The position numbers and the translations under genes are program-made. Shown piece by piece: positions 1-9,185 of a stretch of 39,101 nucleotides of DNA (its first letter is position 1; each line of letters opens with the position of its first letter). The notes beneath the pieces are model-generated. The model had not been told where the DNA came from. It saw nothing but the letters and a program-made list of their open reading frames with translations, and made no database searches. Origin of the DNA: Deltaproteobacteria bacterium (GTDB lineage: Bacteria; Myxococcota_A; Polyangia; Polyangiales; JADJMO01); assembly GCA_016182965.1 (NCBI GenBank), contig JACPFM010000203.1, forward strand, positions 1-39,101, given 5' to 3'.

Positions 1-14
1 CCAGACACTCACAA

Positions 15-141
15 GGGGGGCCGCGCCCCCCTCGCCGCTGCGCGGCTCACCCCCGCGACAAACCGCTGCCGCGGTTTGCCTAGTGCCGCGGATACCCGAA
101 CGAGGAACAGCCCTCGGCGAACTTCTGGCGCGCGGCACTAG
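15..141. repeat. Cluster of four hairpins in non-coding DNA
   Basis: Four inverted repeats follow one another: GGGGGG/CCCCCC (15-20 and 26-31), GCCGC/GCGGC (34-38 and 42-46), CAAACCGC/GCGGTTTG (59-66 and 71-78), and an 11-bp perfect pair CTAGTGCCGCG/CGCGGCACTAG (80-90 and 131-141). The 40-nt loop of the last pair contains an inner CGAGG/CCTCG stem (101-105 and 112-116). No convincing gene covers it. It could be the tail of a terminator region, a small dispersed palindromic element, or a structured RNA. The sequence to its left is outside the window. Confidence 0.6.
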
Positions 142-299
142 CCCCCTGGGGCCCCCCGATCCCCCCGGCAGCTGGGTGGACTCGCGTGGTGCGGACCGCC
201 GCACATGTCGACGAGCGGGCGCGTCGACGCGAGCGGTCCGTGACGGACACGCCGCTCATGACGCGGTGCGTCGCGTGTGCGTCATCGAAAATCCTCGTG

Positions 300-327
300 T
301 TGCAGGGGCCGTCGCGCCCCGCATACT
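300..327 (+). promoter_or_regulatory. Candidate sigma-70-type promoter for the 385-6017 genes
   Basis: A TTGCAG hexamer at 300-305 and CATACT at 322-327 are separated by 16 nt. The -10 matches consensus at four of six positions, the -35 at three. A start site near 334 would leave about 50 nt before the ATG at 385, with the ribosome binding site inside it. The rest of 142-384 holds nothing else I can support. The call rests on a weak consensus match only. Confidence 0.3.
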
Positions 328-384
328 CTGACTTCGACGCCATGCGTCGCGCGCGGATCACCGCGCTGCTGGAGGGTGCCGGGG

Positions 385-3300
385 ATGGGTTCGACGTTCT
401 TCCGCGCGCGCTTTCGCGCGTCGCGCCTTCGCGGTGCGTTCCGTGTCGCGTGGCTCCCGATCGTCGCCACCACGGCGATGGTGGCGTGCGGCGGCGACTT
501 CGACACGTCGCGCTCGGTGCCTCCGCGAGGCAGCGTCGGCCGCGAGCTCTACTCGCTGGTGTGCGACCGCGTCGCCGCGCAGGCGCTCCGCGAGGACGTC
601 ACCGCGCAGTCGTGGCACGGCGTCTGTCACCCCGACGCCGACGGCAAGACGTACTGGTCCAAGGTCCTCGTCGACAAGCTGCAGCCGATCGACGCGCCCG
701 CCTACGACGTCCACGGCGAGCTGGTCTCGGTCGAGCAGCAGAAGAAGAACCGCGCCTATCGTGTCGCGCGCATCGAGACCCTCGGCGCCCATCGCGAGGA
801 GCTGATCGGCGCGTTCGACGCGGCGTTCCCGGATCTCGAGATCGCGGTGAAGGACCTCGGCAACCCCGACCCCGAGAAGACCTGCGACACGCCGCTCGAC
901 AAGCGCAACCAGCGCGCGCGCCTGTTGTCGGAGCTCGCCGACGCGCTCGCGCGCATGACCGACCTGTACAACGACGGCACCTTCCCGCTGCTCACCGGCG
1001 CCCTCGGGCGCATGATGCGCGACATCGAGAAGGACAAGGGCGTGCAGGACGCCCTCGCGCGCCTCGACGCGCGCCAGGGGTACCGCCCGGCGGCCGCCGC
1101 GATGGGCGTCGCGCGGCCGGTGCTCTCGTATCCGCGCATGGTCGACCTGGTCAACTCGCTGCTGAAGGTGATCGCGAGCGACTCCGATCCCCACGCCGAG
1201 AGCGCGGGCACCGGCGCCGCGCGCGTCCCGGTCCCCGGCAAGGCGGCCGCCGACTTCCAGATGGTCCTGCGCGTGCTCCACGAGGAGCTGCGCACCGCGA
1301 GGTCCGATCCGGCGCCCGGGCCGCTCTCGATCACGCGCGACGGCACGATCGCCCGCGACGTGCTCTCGCGCCCGCGCACGACGCTGGAGCTCGCGCGCAC
1401 CGTGCTCCTCTCGCAGGACGCGAAATACGGCCTCGACTCGACCATCCCGCGCTTCATCGCGCGGCGCGACACGCGCGGCGTCGCCGCCGTCCCGCCGGAG
1501 ACCACCGGCAAGCTGCCCGGGCCGTTCGTCGACGCCAACGGAGACGGCCTCGCCGATCTCGATCCGCTCGGCATGTTCGTCACCGCGTCCGGCGTGCGCG
1601 CGCCGACGCCGTTCTTCACCATCCAGTCGATCGAATCGACGGAGGTCGCCCGCGACTCCTTCGGGCGCGCGCTCAAGAGCGGCAGCACCACCGACCCGCT
1701 GTACGGCTACATCGACACCAGCCGCACGTTCGCCGCCTCGCTGGTCAAGGACTTCCGGCCGTTGTTCGAGCCCGACCCGAAGAAGGGCAGCGAGACGGTG
1801 ATGAAGCTCCTCGCCGGCGTCCCGGTGGTGCTCGGCAAGCGCGACGACGCGCCGGTCTCGTCGAAGACCTACCCGCCCGATCCCTCGCGGGTCGAGGCGT
1901 GGCTCGCCTCGCGCAAGGACCCGCCGCCGAAGAACCTCGGCACGCAGCCGGTGGAGCTGAAGTACCGCCGCTTCGATCCGGCCACCTCGCCGCTCGCGGA
2001 CCTGGTCTACGCGCTCGGGCAGCTCGTCGCGCGCCCCGAGGTCGACGACACGCTGGCGGTGTTCCGGCGCCTGGTCGATGAACGCCCCGACATCATGGCG
2101 CGGTTCGTCGGGATCGGCCTGCGGCTGAAGGCGATCGCCGACAAGCACCCCGAGGCGAAGATCCCCGAGAACAGCTTGCTCTGGGACGAGGTGCTCGACA
2201 CGGTGGTGAAGATCGCGCAGACGCCCGGCATCCTCGAAGATCTCCTGCGCGCATTCGGGAACGACAAGACGCTGAAGCTCGACAAGGTGTTCGCCGCGTA
2301 CATCAAGTACAAAGACGATCTCACCTACGACCGCAACGACGTGAACGGGCCGGTGTGGAACCTCACCGTCTCTGGAAAGGCGGGCCTGATGACGCCCGTC
2401 GATCGCGCGCAGCCCGACACGGGAAAGAACCGCAGCGCGCTGCAGCGCTTCATGCAGCTGCTCCACGACGCCAACGGCCTCGCCGCCTGCACCAAGGAGG
2501 GCGCCGTCGCCAACGTGCGCATCCAGTGGCCGGCGAACTGGGGGCCGGTCATCCCCTTCGCCTACCCGACCAGCGACCTGACGCCCCTCGTCTGCGCGTT
2601 CGTCGGCGAGTCGGCGCCGCCGGACCGCGCGAAGGGCCTCCGCCAGTGCGGCGTGCTGCGCTTCGAGAACGTCGCCGCGCTCCTGCTCGACGTCGCGCTC
2701 TCGCGCGCCAAGTTCGACGTGCGCGACAAGTGCCTCGCCGCGCTGATGCGCTCGCCGCTCACGGCGCTCGTCGGCGGCGTCGACAAGTTCCTCGAAGACG
2801 CCTCCGGCATCAAGGGCTTCAACCTGAACCCGACGGTCGCCGGCGTGTCGCGCATGGTGTACTTCGAGACGGCGATCCCCGCCGGCATGTTCCCCGATTT
2901 GCCGGGCGGCACGGCCGGCGACACGAAGAACGTCAACACCAACCGGTTCTTCGCCGGCGTGCTCGATCCGGTCCCCTCGATGGTCTGCCCGGAGACGCCC
3001 TTCACCGACCCGTCCGACGGCAAGGTGCTGCGGCTGCGCAAGTGCACCAACTTCAAGGACACGCTGCGCGGGCGCGACAACAACGACCTGTTCCCGCTCG
3101 AGCTGATGGACTTCGTCGCGTCGGTCGGCCCGCTCGCCGCGGCGTTCGCCGATCACGGAAAGCCGCTGCTCTTCGTCGAGCTCTTCGACACGATGCACCG
3201 CCACTGGGGCTCGCCGAAGCAGAGCAAGGACGAGTGCGATCCGTCGCTCCCGAAGACCCACGCGCGCTGGTGCACGCAGGACGGCGCGGTGAGCTACGAG

Positions 3301-4494
3301 GCGCTCCTCGCCGAGATGCTCGAGACCGACCTGTTCCCCACGCTCTACGACGCGATCCGCGCGCTCCAGGCGATCAAGGTCAAGCACTGCGACACCTTCG
3401 ACGCGACCACGAAGCTCTGCACCAAGAGCCACGACGTCGACGGCGTGCAGGCGCTCGCCGAGGCGGTGCGCGTGCTCGTCGATCCGAACCGCGTGCCCGG
3501 CCTGCGCGATCGCGCCGGCAACACCTTCTCGACGCGCAACGACGGCACCAAGAACCCGCAGGTCACCCCGCTGTACCTGTTCATCGACGCGCTGAAGGCG
3601 ATCGACAAGATGTTCGCCGAGCACGCGGCGGCGAACCCGAGCGAGCCCTCGCGCCTTCAGCCCTGGCGCCAGGCACGTTCGGAGCTGGTCGATCAGCTGT
3701 TCGCCGTCGAGGGCGCCGGCGCGGCGTCGGAGTTCAAGAACAAGGCGATCAGCAAGATCATCCCGCTCGTCCTCGACCTGACCCGCGCGCAGATCGCCTC
3801 GCACTGCCCCGATCCGACCAAGGAGTGCACCTGGGCGAGCAAGGAGCTGTCGTCGAGCGTCGAGAGCGCGCTCGGCGGACCGACGGCGGCCGCGCTCGTC
3901 GACCTGCTCGACGCGATCCGCAAGGACGACGCCGCGCGGCTCGAGATCGAGAAGCTGGTCGTCTACCTGCTCGACGGCGCCTCCGACAACGACGCGCAGA
4001 CGACCACGCTGATGGCCGCCGTCGACCTCCTGCAGGTGCTCGACGACGACGCGAACCTCGAGCCGCTCTACCGCATCGTCTCCAACGCGGCCTCGCAGGC
4101 GGTCGTCGACGAGCGCGGCAAGGTCGTGCTCCGCGGCCTCATCGACGGCAGCGTCGAGGCGCTGGCGCGGATCTTCGCGGTCGCCCGCGACGACAAGGGC
4201 AAGGAGATCTGCGGCCGCGAGATCGATCCGAACCGCACCATCGACTACGTGCTCAAGCGGATGCTCCTGCCCTACGGCAAGGAGGGCAAGGATCTCCGCA
4301 CGCCGATCGAGACGATCATGAGCGTCATCGCCGACGTCAACCGGCAGGATCCGACGTCGACGGCCAAGCTCGCCGGCCCCGACTACAAGAACATCGCCAA
4401 GGAGATCGCCGAGTTCAGCCTGCACCCGTCGCGCGGCCTGCCGCAGGTCTACGAGGTGATCCGACTCGCCACCGCGAAGCAGTCGGGCCAGTGA
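385..4494 (+). CDS. Very large lipoprotein of unknown function
   Basis: Predicted 1369-residue lipoprotein. I chose the ATG at 385, not the upstream in-frame ATG at 277, because GGAGG lies at 371-375 with good spacing and the protein then opens with a basic region, a hydrophobic stretch and a lipobox-like MVAC, giving a lipidated Cys35 followed by GG. The rest is mostly helical and charged, with scattered Cys residues, and matches no family I recognise. Around residues 383-393 there is a DANGDGLADLD stretch resembling a calcium-binding DxNxDxxxD loop. The following gene starts 26 bp downstream and encodes a FadL-type porin, so the two probably share a transcript and an outer-membrane role. 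The function is unknown; the coding call is firm, because codon use is strongly G/C at third positions throughout. Confidence 0.85.
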   Translation: MGSTFFRARFRASRLRGAFRVAWLPIVATTAMVACGGDFDTSRSVPPRGSVGRELYSLVCDRVAAQALREDVTAQSWHGVCHPDADGKTYWSKVLVDKLQPIDAPAYDVHGELVSVEQQKKNRAYRVARIETLGAHREELIGAFDAAFPDLEIAVKDLGNPDPEKTCDTPLDKRNQRARLLSELADALARMTDLYNDGTFPLLTGALGRMMRDIEKDKGVQDALARLDARQGYRPAAAAMGVARPVLSYPRMVDLVNSLLKVIASDSDPHAESAGTGAARVPVPGKAAADFQMVLRVLHEELRTARSDPAPGPLSITRDGTIARDVLSRPRTTLELARTVLLSQDAKYGLDSTIPRFIARRDTRGVAAVPPETTGKLPGPFVDANGDGLADLDPLGMFVTASGVRAPTPFFTIQSIESTEVARDSFGRALKSGSTTDPLYGYIDTSRTFAASLVKDFRPLFEPDPKKGSETVMKLLAGVPVVLGKRDDAPVSSKTYPPDPSRVEAWLASRKDPPPKNLGTQPVELKYRRFDPATSPLADLVYALGQLVARPEVDDTLAVFRRLVDERPDIMARFVGIGLRLKAIADKHPEAKIPENSLLWDEVLDTVVKIAQTPGILEDLLRAFGNDKTLKLDKVFAAYIKYKDDLTYDRNDVNGPVWNLTVSGKAGLMTPVDRAQPDTGKNRSALQRFMQLLHDANGLAACTKEGAVANVRIQWPANWGPVIPFAYPTSDLTPLVCAFVGESAPPDRAKGLRQCGVLRFENVAALLLDVALSRAKFDVRDKCLAALMRSPLTALVGGVDKFLEDASGIKGFNLNPTVAGVSRMVYFETAIPAGMFPDLPGGTAGDTKNVNTNRFFAGVLDPVPSMVCPETPFTDPSDGKVLRLRKCTNFKDTLRGRDNNDLFPLELMDFVASVGPLAAAFADHGKPLLFVELFDTMHRHWGSPKQSKDECDPSLPKTHARWCTQDGAVSYEALLAEMLETDLFPTLYDAIRALQAIKVKHCDTFDATTKLCTKSHDVDGVQALAEAVRVLVDPNRVPGLRDRAGNTFSTRNDGTKNPQVTPLYLFIDALKAIDKMFAEHAAANPSEPSRLQPWRQARSELVDQLFAVEGAGAASEFKNKAISKIIPLVLDLTRAQIASHCPDPTKECTWASKELSSSVESALGGPTAAALVDLLDAIRKDDAARLEIEKLVVYLLDGASDNDAQTTTLMAAVDLLQVLDDDANLEPLYRIVSNAASQAVVDERGKVVLRGLIDGSVEALARIFAVARDDKGKEICGREIDPNRTIDYVLKRMLLPYGKEGKDLRTPIETIMSVIADVNRQDPTSTAKLAGPDYKNIAKEIAEFSLHPSRGLPQVYEVIRLATAKQSGQ

Positions 4495-4520
4495 CGTCTC
4501 GAAGGGGGTTCACAAGAGGC

Positions 4521-6017
4521 GTGGAAGCACCGAACATCCGAGCGAGCGTGACCTCGCGGTTCTCGTCCATCGCCGCAGCAGCAGCGGCACTCGCGGTGAC
4601 GGCGCCCCTTCTGACGGCGACCCTGGCCCGAGAGGCGTCCGCCGCAGGTCTGTACTTCAGCGATCGGGGCGTCCGCCCGATGGGCCGCGCCGGCGCGTAC
4701 GTCGCCGGCGCCGACGACCTCCACGGCATCTGGTTCAACCCCGCCGGCATCGCCGAGGCGGGCGACGCGGTGCTCGTCGATTTCGCGTGGCTCCGCTTCC
4801 AGAACACCTACGTCCGCAAGCTCGGCATCGAGGACGCCGACGGCGTGATGCGGCAGGTCGACTCGCCCGAGGTGCGCGGCAGCTCCGGGTTCCTGCCCCT
4901 GCCGACCATGGCGATCTCCAAGGTCCTCGACAAGGAGAAGCGCTGGACGGCGGTCGCCGGCTTCATCGCGCCGTACGTGGCGCTCGCGAGCTACGCCGAG
5001 CGCACCGACGACGGCCAGCCCTCGCCGGCGCGCTACACGCTCGGCTCGTTCGACGGGTCGGCGCTCGGCATCCCCGGCGCGTGGGTCGCGTGGAAGCCGA
5101 TCGATCAGCTGCGCCTCGGGCTCGGAACGTTCGCGCTGGTCGGCTACTTCCAGTCGCGGATCACCTTCAGCGTCTGCCCGCCCGATCGCCTGATCTGCGC
5201 CCCCGAGCAGCCCGAGTGGGACGCGCAGAGCGTGATGCGCGTCGGTCCGATGATGGCGCCCACGCTCAACGGCGGCACCATCTGGGAGCCCGATCCGCAC
5301 ATCCGCCTCGGCCTGAGCGGGCAGCTGCCGATGGTCATCTCCGCGCCGGCGACGATCAAGGTGCGCCTGCCGACCAGCTCCGCGCTCGACGGCGCGAGCG
5401 TGCGCGGCGAGGAGGCGCACGTGCGCTTCGTCCTGCCGGGCATCCTCCGCGCGGGCATCGAGTTCCGGCCGCTCGCGGAGGCGAAAGAGAAGAGCGCGTC
5501 GAGCGATCTGCGCATCGAGCTCACCTGGGTGCACGAGTTCTGGTCGCAGCACCGCTCGATCGACGCGCAGCCGAAGGACATCTACCTCGAGAACATCACC
5601 GGCGCGCCGAAGTCGGTGCCGATGCCGCGCATCGAGATCCCGCGGCGGTTCGTCGACTCCGACTCGTTCCGCATCGGCAGCGAGTGGCTGTTCACCGCCG
5701 GCGGCTACCGCATGGCCCTGCGCAGCGGCCTCGCCTACGAGACGAGCGCGGTGCCCAAGGGGTACATGTCGCTGTCGTCGCTCGACTTCGTGAAGACCAC
5801 CATCTCGCTCGGCGGCGGCCTGTTCATCGGCAAGCGCTGGCGCTTCGACGCGGTGATCGCGCACACCTTCGCCAACGACGTGAACGTGTCGCCGAGCGAG
5901 GCGAAGATCCCGCGCATCAACCCGCTGGCCGGCAACGCGCCGCTCGAGCCGGTGAACGGCGGGCGCTACACGGCCACCGCCGATCTGATCGGCGTCGGGC
6001 TCAACTACCTCTACTGA
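4521..6017 (+). CDS. FadL/OmpP1-family outer-membrane protein
   Basis: About 498 residues. An N-terminal signal peptide with an alanine-rich core and an ASAA cleavage site ends near residue 42. The mature N-terminus carries the FadL hatch signature: RAGAYVAGADDLHGIWFNPAG, with NPAG at 73-76. Alternating amphipathic strands follow and the chain ends in an aromatic residue (GLNYLY), as expected for a BAM-inserted beta barrel. FadL proteins import long-chain fatty acids or other hydrophobic molecules across the outer membrane; the substrate here cannot be told. The GTG at 4521 follows AAGAGG. GTG at 4491 (overlapping the upstream stop) and GTG at 4548 are alternatives; all keep the signal peptide. 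It follows the giant lipoprotein closely, suggesting an operon. Confidence 0.85.
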   Translation: MEAPNIRASVTSRFSSIAAAAAALAVTAPLLTATLAREASAAGLYFSDRGVRPMGRAGAYVAGADDLHGIWFNPAGIAEAGDAVLVDFAWLRFQNTYVRKLGIEDADGVMRQVDSPEVRGSSGFLPLPTMAISKVLDKEKRWTAVAGFIAPYVALASYAERTDDGQPSPARYTLGSFDGSALGIPGAWVAWKPIDQLRLGLGTFALVGYFQSRITFSVCPPDRLICAPEQPEWDAQSVMRVGPMMAPTLNGGTIWEPDPHIRLGLSGQLPMVISAPATIKVRLPTSSALDGASVRGEEAHVRFVLPGILRAGIEFRPLAEAKEKSASSDLRIELTWVHEFWSQHRSIDAQPKDIYLENITGAPKSVPMPRIEIPRRFVDSDSFRIGSEWLFTAGGYRMALRSGLAYETSAVPKGYMSLSSLDFVKTTISLGGGLFIGKRWRFDAVIAHTFANDVNVSPSEAKIPRINPLAGNAPLEPVNGGRYTATADLIGVGLNYLY

Positions 6018-6018
6018 A

Positions 6019-6288
6019 TCAGTGGAGGTCCTGATTGCGGTGATTGGCGGCGATGCCGTGCACCAGGAGGACCGGCGGGAGCGGCGCCTTGGGGACGCCC
6101 TCGGGGATCGGCACCCGCCGCAGCTCGATCGACACGCCGTCCGGGCAGCGGACGCGCTCGTGGATCGAGTACGTCAGCGGAAGCGCGAGCCGGCCGACCC
6201 AGAAGCGGACGTGTCCCCAGATCAAGAGCGCGCCGATCGCGATCGCAAGCGACGCGAGCGCCGCGAGCTCCCACAGGTCGAACCGCAT
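6019..6288 (-). pseudogene. Truncated alpha/beta-hydrolase (N-terminal fragment)
   Basis: An 89-residue frame opens with a membrane-spanning segment and a motif-rich start typical of a membrane-anchored alpha/beta hydrolase. It then reaches PPVLLVHGIAANHRNQDLH, which contains the conserved oxyanion-loop HG motif, and stops at once. A functional enzyme needs roughly 200 more residues, including the nucleophile elbow and the catalytic Asp and His. The stop lies one base past the stop of the convergent FadL gene, whose C-terminus is intact, and no continuation exists in any minus-strand frame inside that gene. This looks like a deletion or insertion junction that removed the 3' part of the hydrolase. 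Family assignment is from the VHG motif and its context. A short expressed protein or an assembly join cannot be excluded. Confidence 0.6.
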
Positions 6289-6339
6289 CGACGCAGTTGT
6301 GCCGTTGCGCCGCGACGGCGTCGAGGCGAACCATCAGCC

Positions 6340-9087
6340 GTGCGCCTATCGAGCCTCGCCGTGCTCCCGACCGCCCTGATCCTCGCCTGCGCCGCCGGCG
6401 TCGCGTGCGCGGGCGCCGAGCCGAAGCCTCCCGTCCCGACCCTCTCACCCTCGGCTCCCCTCTCGTCGGTGCCCGAACCGCCCACGGCGGCCCCGCCGCG
6501 CGGGAAGCTGCCGACGGACGTGCAGCCGCGGCACTACGCCCTGGAGCTGCACGTCGACCCCAAGGGCGATCGCTTCTCTGGCCGCGGGGACATCGACATC
6601 GACGTCGCGCACCCGAAGCGCACGATCTACCTCCACGGCAAGCAGCTGCACGTCGGGCAGGTCAGCGTGACGCCGAGCGGCGGCGCGCCCATCGCCGCGC
6701 ACTACCGCGAGGTCTCCGCCGCCGGCGTGGCCGCGCTCGATCTCGACGCCGTGTTGCCCGCCGGCCCCGCGAAGGTGCACGTCGAGTGGGACGCGGCGTT
6801 CGGGCGCACCAGCCGCGGGCTCTACCGCGTGCAGCGCGGGGGCGACGCGTACGCGTTCACCCAGTTCGAGCCGCTCGCCGCGCGCGAGGCGTTCCCGTCG
6901 TTCGACGAGCCGGTCTTCAAGACCCCGTTCGACGTCACGCTCGTGGTGCCAGACGGGATGGTCGCCGTCGCCAACAGCAAGGAGACCGCGCGCGCCGGCG
7001 GGCGGGTGACCTTCGCGCGCACGGCGCCGCTGCCCACGTACCTGGTCGCGTGGGCGGTCGGCCCGCTCGACGTCGTCGACGCGCCGCCGATCGGGCCGAA
7101 CGCCGTCCGCACGGCGCCGCTGCCGTTCCGCGCGCTCGCGGCCAGGGGCCGCGGGAAGGAGCTCGCCTACGCCGTCGCGCACACCGGAGAGCTCGTCGCG
7201 ACCCTGGAGGACTGGTTCGGCATCCCCTACCCCTACGACAAGCTCGACATCGTCGCGGTGCCCGATCGCGAGGGCGCGATGGAGAACGTCGGCCTGATCA
7301 CGTTCGGAGAGTTCCTCCTGCTGATCGACGATCGCACGGCCACCCTGCAGCAGCGCCGCGCCTACGCCGGCGTCATGGCGCACGAGCTCGCGCACCACTG
7401 GTTCGGCGACCTGGTGACCACCGCGTGGTGGGACGACACCTGGCTCAACGAGGGCTTCGCCACCTGGATGGGCACGCGCGCGGTGCAGCTGTGGCGCCCG
7501 CAGTACCAGTCGGAGAGCTACTTCGTCGATCGCGTCCACGACGCGATGGGCGTCGACGCGCTGGTCCACGCACGGGCGATCAGGCAGCCGATCGAGAGCG
7601 AGCACGACGTCATCAACGCGTTCGACGCGATCACCTACCAGAAGGGCGCCGCCGTCCTCGGGATGTTCGAGCGCTGGATGGGCAAGGACGTCTTCCAGAA
7701 GGGGGTCCGCGCGTATCTGACGAAGCACGCGCACGGCGCGGCGGTCGCCGACGATCTGCTCGCGGCGTTGTCCGCCGCTGCCGGCAAGGACGTCGGCGCC
7801 GCCTTCCGTACGTTCCTCGATCGGCCCGGCGTGCCGCTGGTCGAGGCCCGGCTCGCGTGCGACGGCCCGCCGCGCGTCGAGCTGCATCAATCCCGCTATT
7901 TCCCGCTCGGATCGAGCGGCAACCCGAAGGGCAGCTGGCAGCTGCCGATCTGCGTGCGGCACCCCGACGGCGCCAAGACCGTCGAGACCTGCACCCTCTC
8001 GACCGGCCCCGACGACAACATCTGGCTCGCCACCAAGACGTGCCCGGCGTGGGTGCTGCCCAACGCCGACGCGGCCGGGTACTTCCACTTCGTGCTGCCG
8101 AAGGACCAGCTGGCGGCGCTCACCGGCAAGGCGTGGCCGAAGCTGACACCGCGCGAGCGGCTGGCCGTCGCCGACGCGGCGCGGGTCGGGTTCGCGCGCG
8201 GCACCGCGAAGGCGGGCGAAGTGCTCGACGACCTCTCGCCGCTCTCGAGCGACCCTTTCCCGTCGGTGGCCGCGGCGCCGATGGGCATCGTCACCAGCGC
8301 GCGCGAGTGGCTGTTCGACACGCCGCTCCGGCCGAACGTCGAGGGCTGGGCGCGCAAGCTGTACGGCAAGACCGGCGCCGCGCTCGGCTTCGGGGCGCCC
8401 AAGAAGAGCGTGGAGGAATCCCCCGAGCGCACGTTCCTCCGCCAGAACGTGCTGTGGTTCCTCGCGACGATCGGGCGCGATCCGGCCGTGCGCAAGGAGG
8501 CTGCCGCGCACGGACGCGCGTGGATCGGCTTCGGCAAGGACGACCAGCTCCACCCCGAGGCGGTCGATCCGAACCTCGCCGGGCTCGCGCTCTCGGTCGC
8601 CGCCGAGGACGGCGACGCCAAGCTGTTCGACGCGATCCTCGCCCACCTCGCGCGCACCGACGACGCGTCGGTTCGCTTTCGCCTGCTCTCGGCGATCGGC
8701 GCCTTCCGCGACCCCACGCTCGTCGCGCGCGCGCAGGCGCTCACGCTCGACGAGCGGCTGCACACGAGCGAGCTGTTCGTGCCGCTCTCGGTGCAGCTCG
8801 GCGCGGTCGAGACGCGCGAGTCCGCCTGGGCGTGGCTGCGCACGAACTTCGACGCGGTGGTCGCGCGGCTCTCGCCGGCGCGCGCCGGATGGCTGCCGTA
8901 CCACGTGCGCTTCTGCGATCCGGCCCACGCCGACGAGGTCGAGGCGTTCTTCAGCCCGCGCATCGCGGCGCTCGAGGGTGGCCCGCGCAACCTCGCCACC
9001 TCGCTCGAGTCGATGCGGCTGTGCATCGCGCGCCGCAACGCGCACGACGAGAGCCTGCGCGCGTTCTTCGCCAAGCCTGCGAAGTGA
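6340..9087 (+). CDS. M1-family zinc aminopeptidase, lipoprotein
   Basis: About 915 residues. It removes N-terminal amino acids from peptides. The M1 hallmarks are all present: exopeptidase GAMEN at 312-316, zinc site HELAH at 348-352 with the third ligand Glu371 in WLNEGFATW, and a likely catalytic Tyr433 in ITYQKG. The C-terminal half is the helical ERAP1-like domain usual for this family. The N-terminus is a hydrophobic leader with an LILAC lipobox (a second candidate is GVAC), followed by a Pro-rich linker, so the enzyme is probably anchored in the envelope and trims peptides outside the cytoplasm. The GTG at 6340 follows GAGGCGAA and begins the leader directly. It is divergent from the truncated hydrolase. 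All catalytic residues are intact. Confidence 0.93.
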   Translation: MRLSSLAVLPTALILACAAGVACAGAEPKPPVPTLSPSAPLSSVPEPPTAAPPRGKLPTDVQPRHYALELHVDPKGDRFSGRGDIDIDVAHPKRTIYLHGKQLHVGQVSVTPSGGAPIAAHYREVSAAGVAALDLDAVLPAGPAKVHVEWDAAFGRTSRGLYRVQRGGDAYAFTQFEPLAAREAFPSFDEPVFKTPFDVTLVVPDGMVAVANSKETARAGGRVTFARTAPLPTYLVAWAVGPLDVVDAPPIGPNAVRTAPLPFRALAARGRGKELAYAVAHTGELVATLEDWFGIPYPYDKLDIVAVPDREGAMENVGLITFGEFLLLIDDRTATLQQRRAYAGVMAHELAHHWFGDLVTTAWWDDTWLNEGFATWMGTRAVQLWRPQYQSESYFVDRVHDAMGVDALVHARAIRQPIESEHDVINAFDAITYQKGAAVLGMFERWMGKDVFQKGVRAYLTKHAHGAAVADDLLAALSAAAGKDVGAAFRTFLDRPGVPLVEARLACDGPPRVELHQSRYFPLGSSGNPKGSWQLPICVRHPDGAKTVETCTLSTGPDDNIWLATKTCPAWVLPNADAAGYFHFVLPKDQLAALTGKAWPKLTPRERLAVADAARVGFARGTAKAGEVLDDLSPLSSDPFPSVAAAPMGIVTSAREWLFDTPLRPNVEGWARKLYGKTGAALGFGAPKKSVEESPERTFLRQNVLWFLATIGRDPAVRKEAAAHGRAWIGFGKDDQLHPEAVDPNLAGLALSVAAEDGDAKLFDAILAHLARTDDASVRFRLLSAIGAFRDPTLVARAQALTLDERLHTSELFVPLSVQLGAVETRESAWAWLRTNFDAVVARLSPARAGWLPYHVRFCDPAHADEVEAFFSPRIAALEGGPRNLATSLESMRLCIARRNAHDESLRAFFAKPAK

Positions 9088-9130
9088 GCGCGCACGAATC
9101 CACAGGTCGATCGCTGCTGGACGGCTAACG

Positions 9131-9176
9131 GTGCGCCGTCCGCCGCCCGGCGAGGAAGGGCGCCGGCGGGGCGCAC
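9131..9176. terminator. Bidirectional terminator-like hairpin
   Basis: GTGCGCC (9131-9137) pairs with GGCGCAC (9170-9176), and the inner CCGCCG (9140-9145) pairs with CGGCGG (9164-9169). Only a 2-nt bulge separates the helices, giving a 13-bp stem. It sits between the convergent aminopeptidase and small-protein genes. There is no T tract, so classical intrinsic termination is uncertain. Confidence 0.5.
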
Positions 9177-9185
9177 GTCGCCGGA

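Noticed and set aside
142..299. Short gene in the first 300 bp (several open frames)
   Set aside because: The frames overlap hairpins, lack ribosome binding sites and show no recognisable protein pattern.
277..384. Upstream extension of the giant lipoprotein from ATG 277
   Set aside because: It would place about 36 odd residues ahead of the signal peptide, while ATG 385 has a good GGAGG.
358..4425. Long open frame on the minus strand, antisense to the giant lipoprotein
   Set aside because: Very high GC at third codon positions makes antisense frames open. The composition (Arg, Ala, Val, Leu, Asp and Glu in bulk) is that of a shadow, with no motif.
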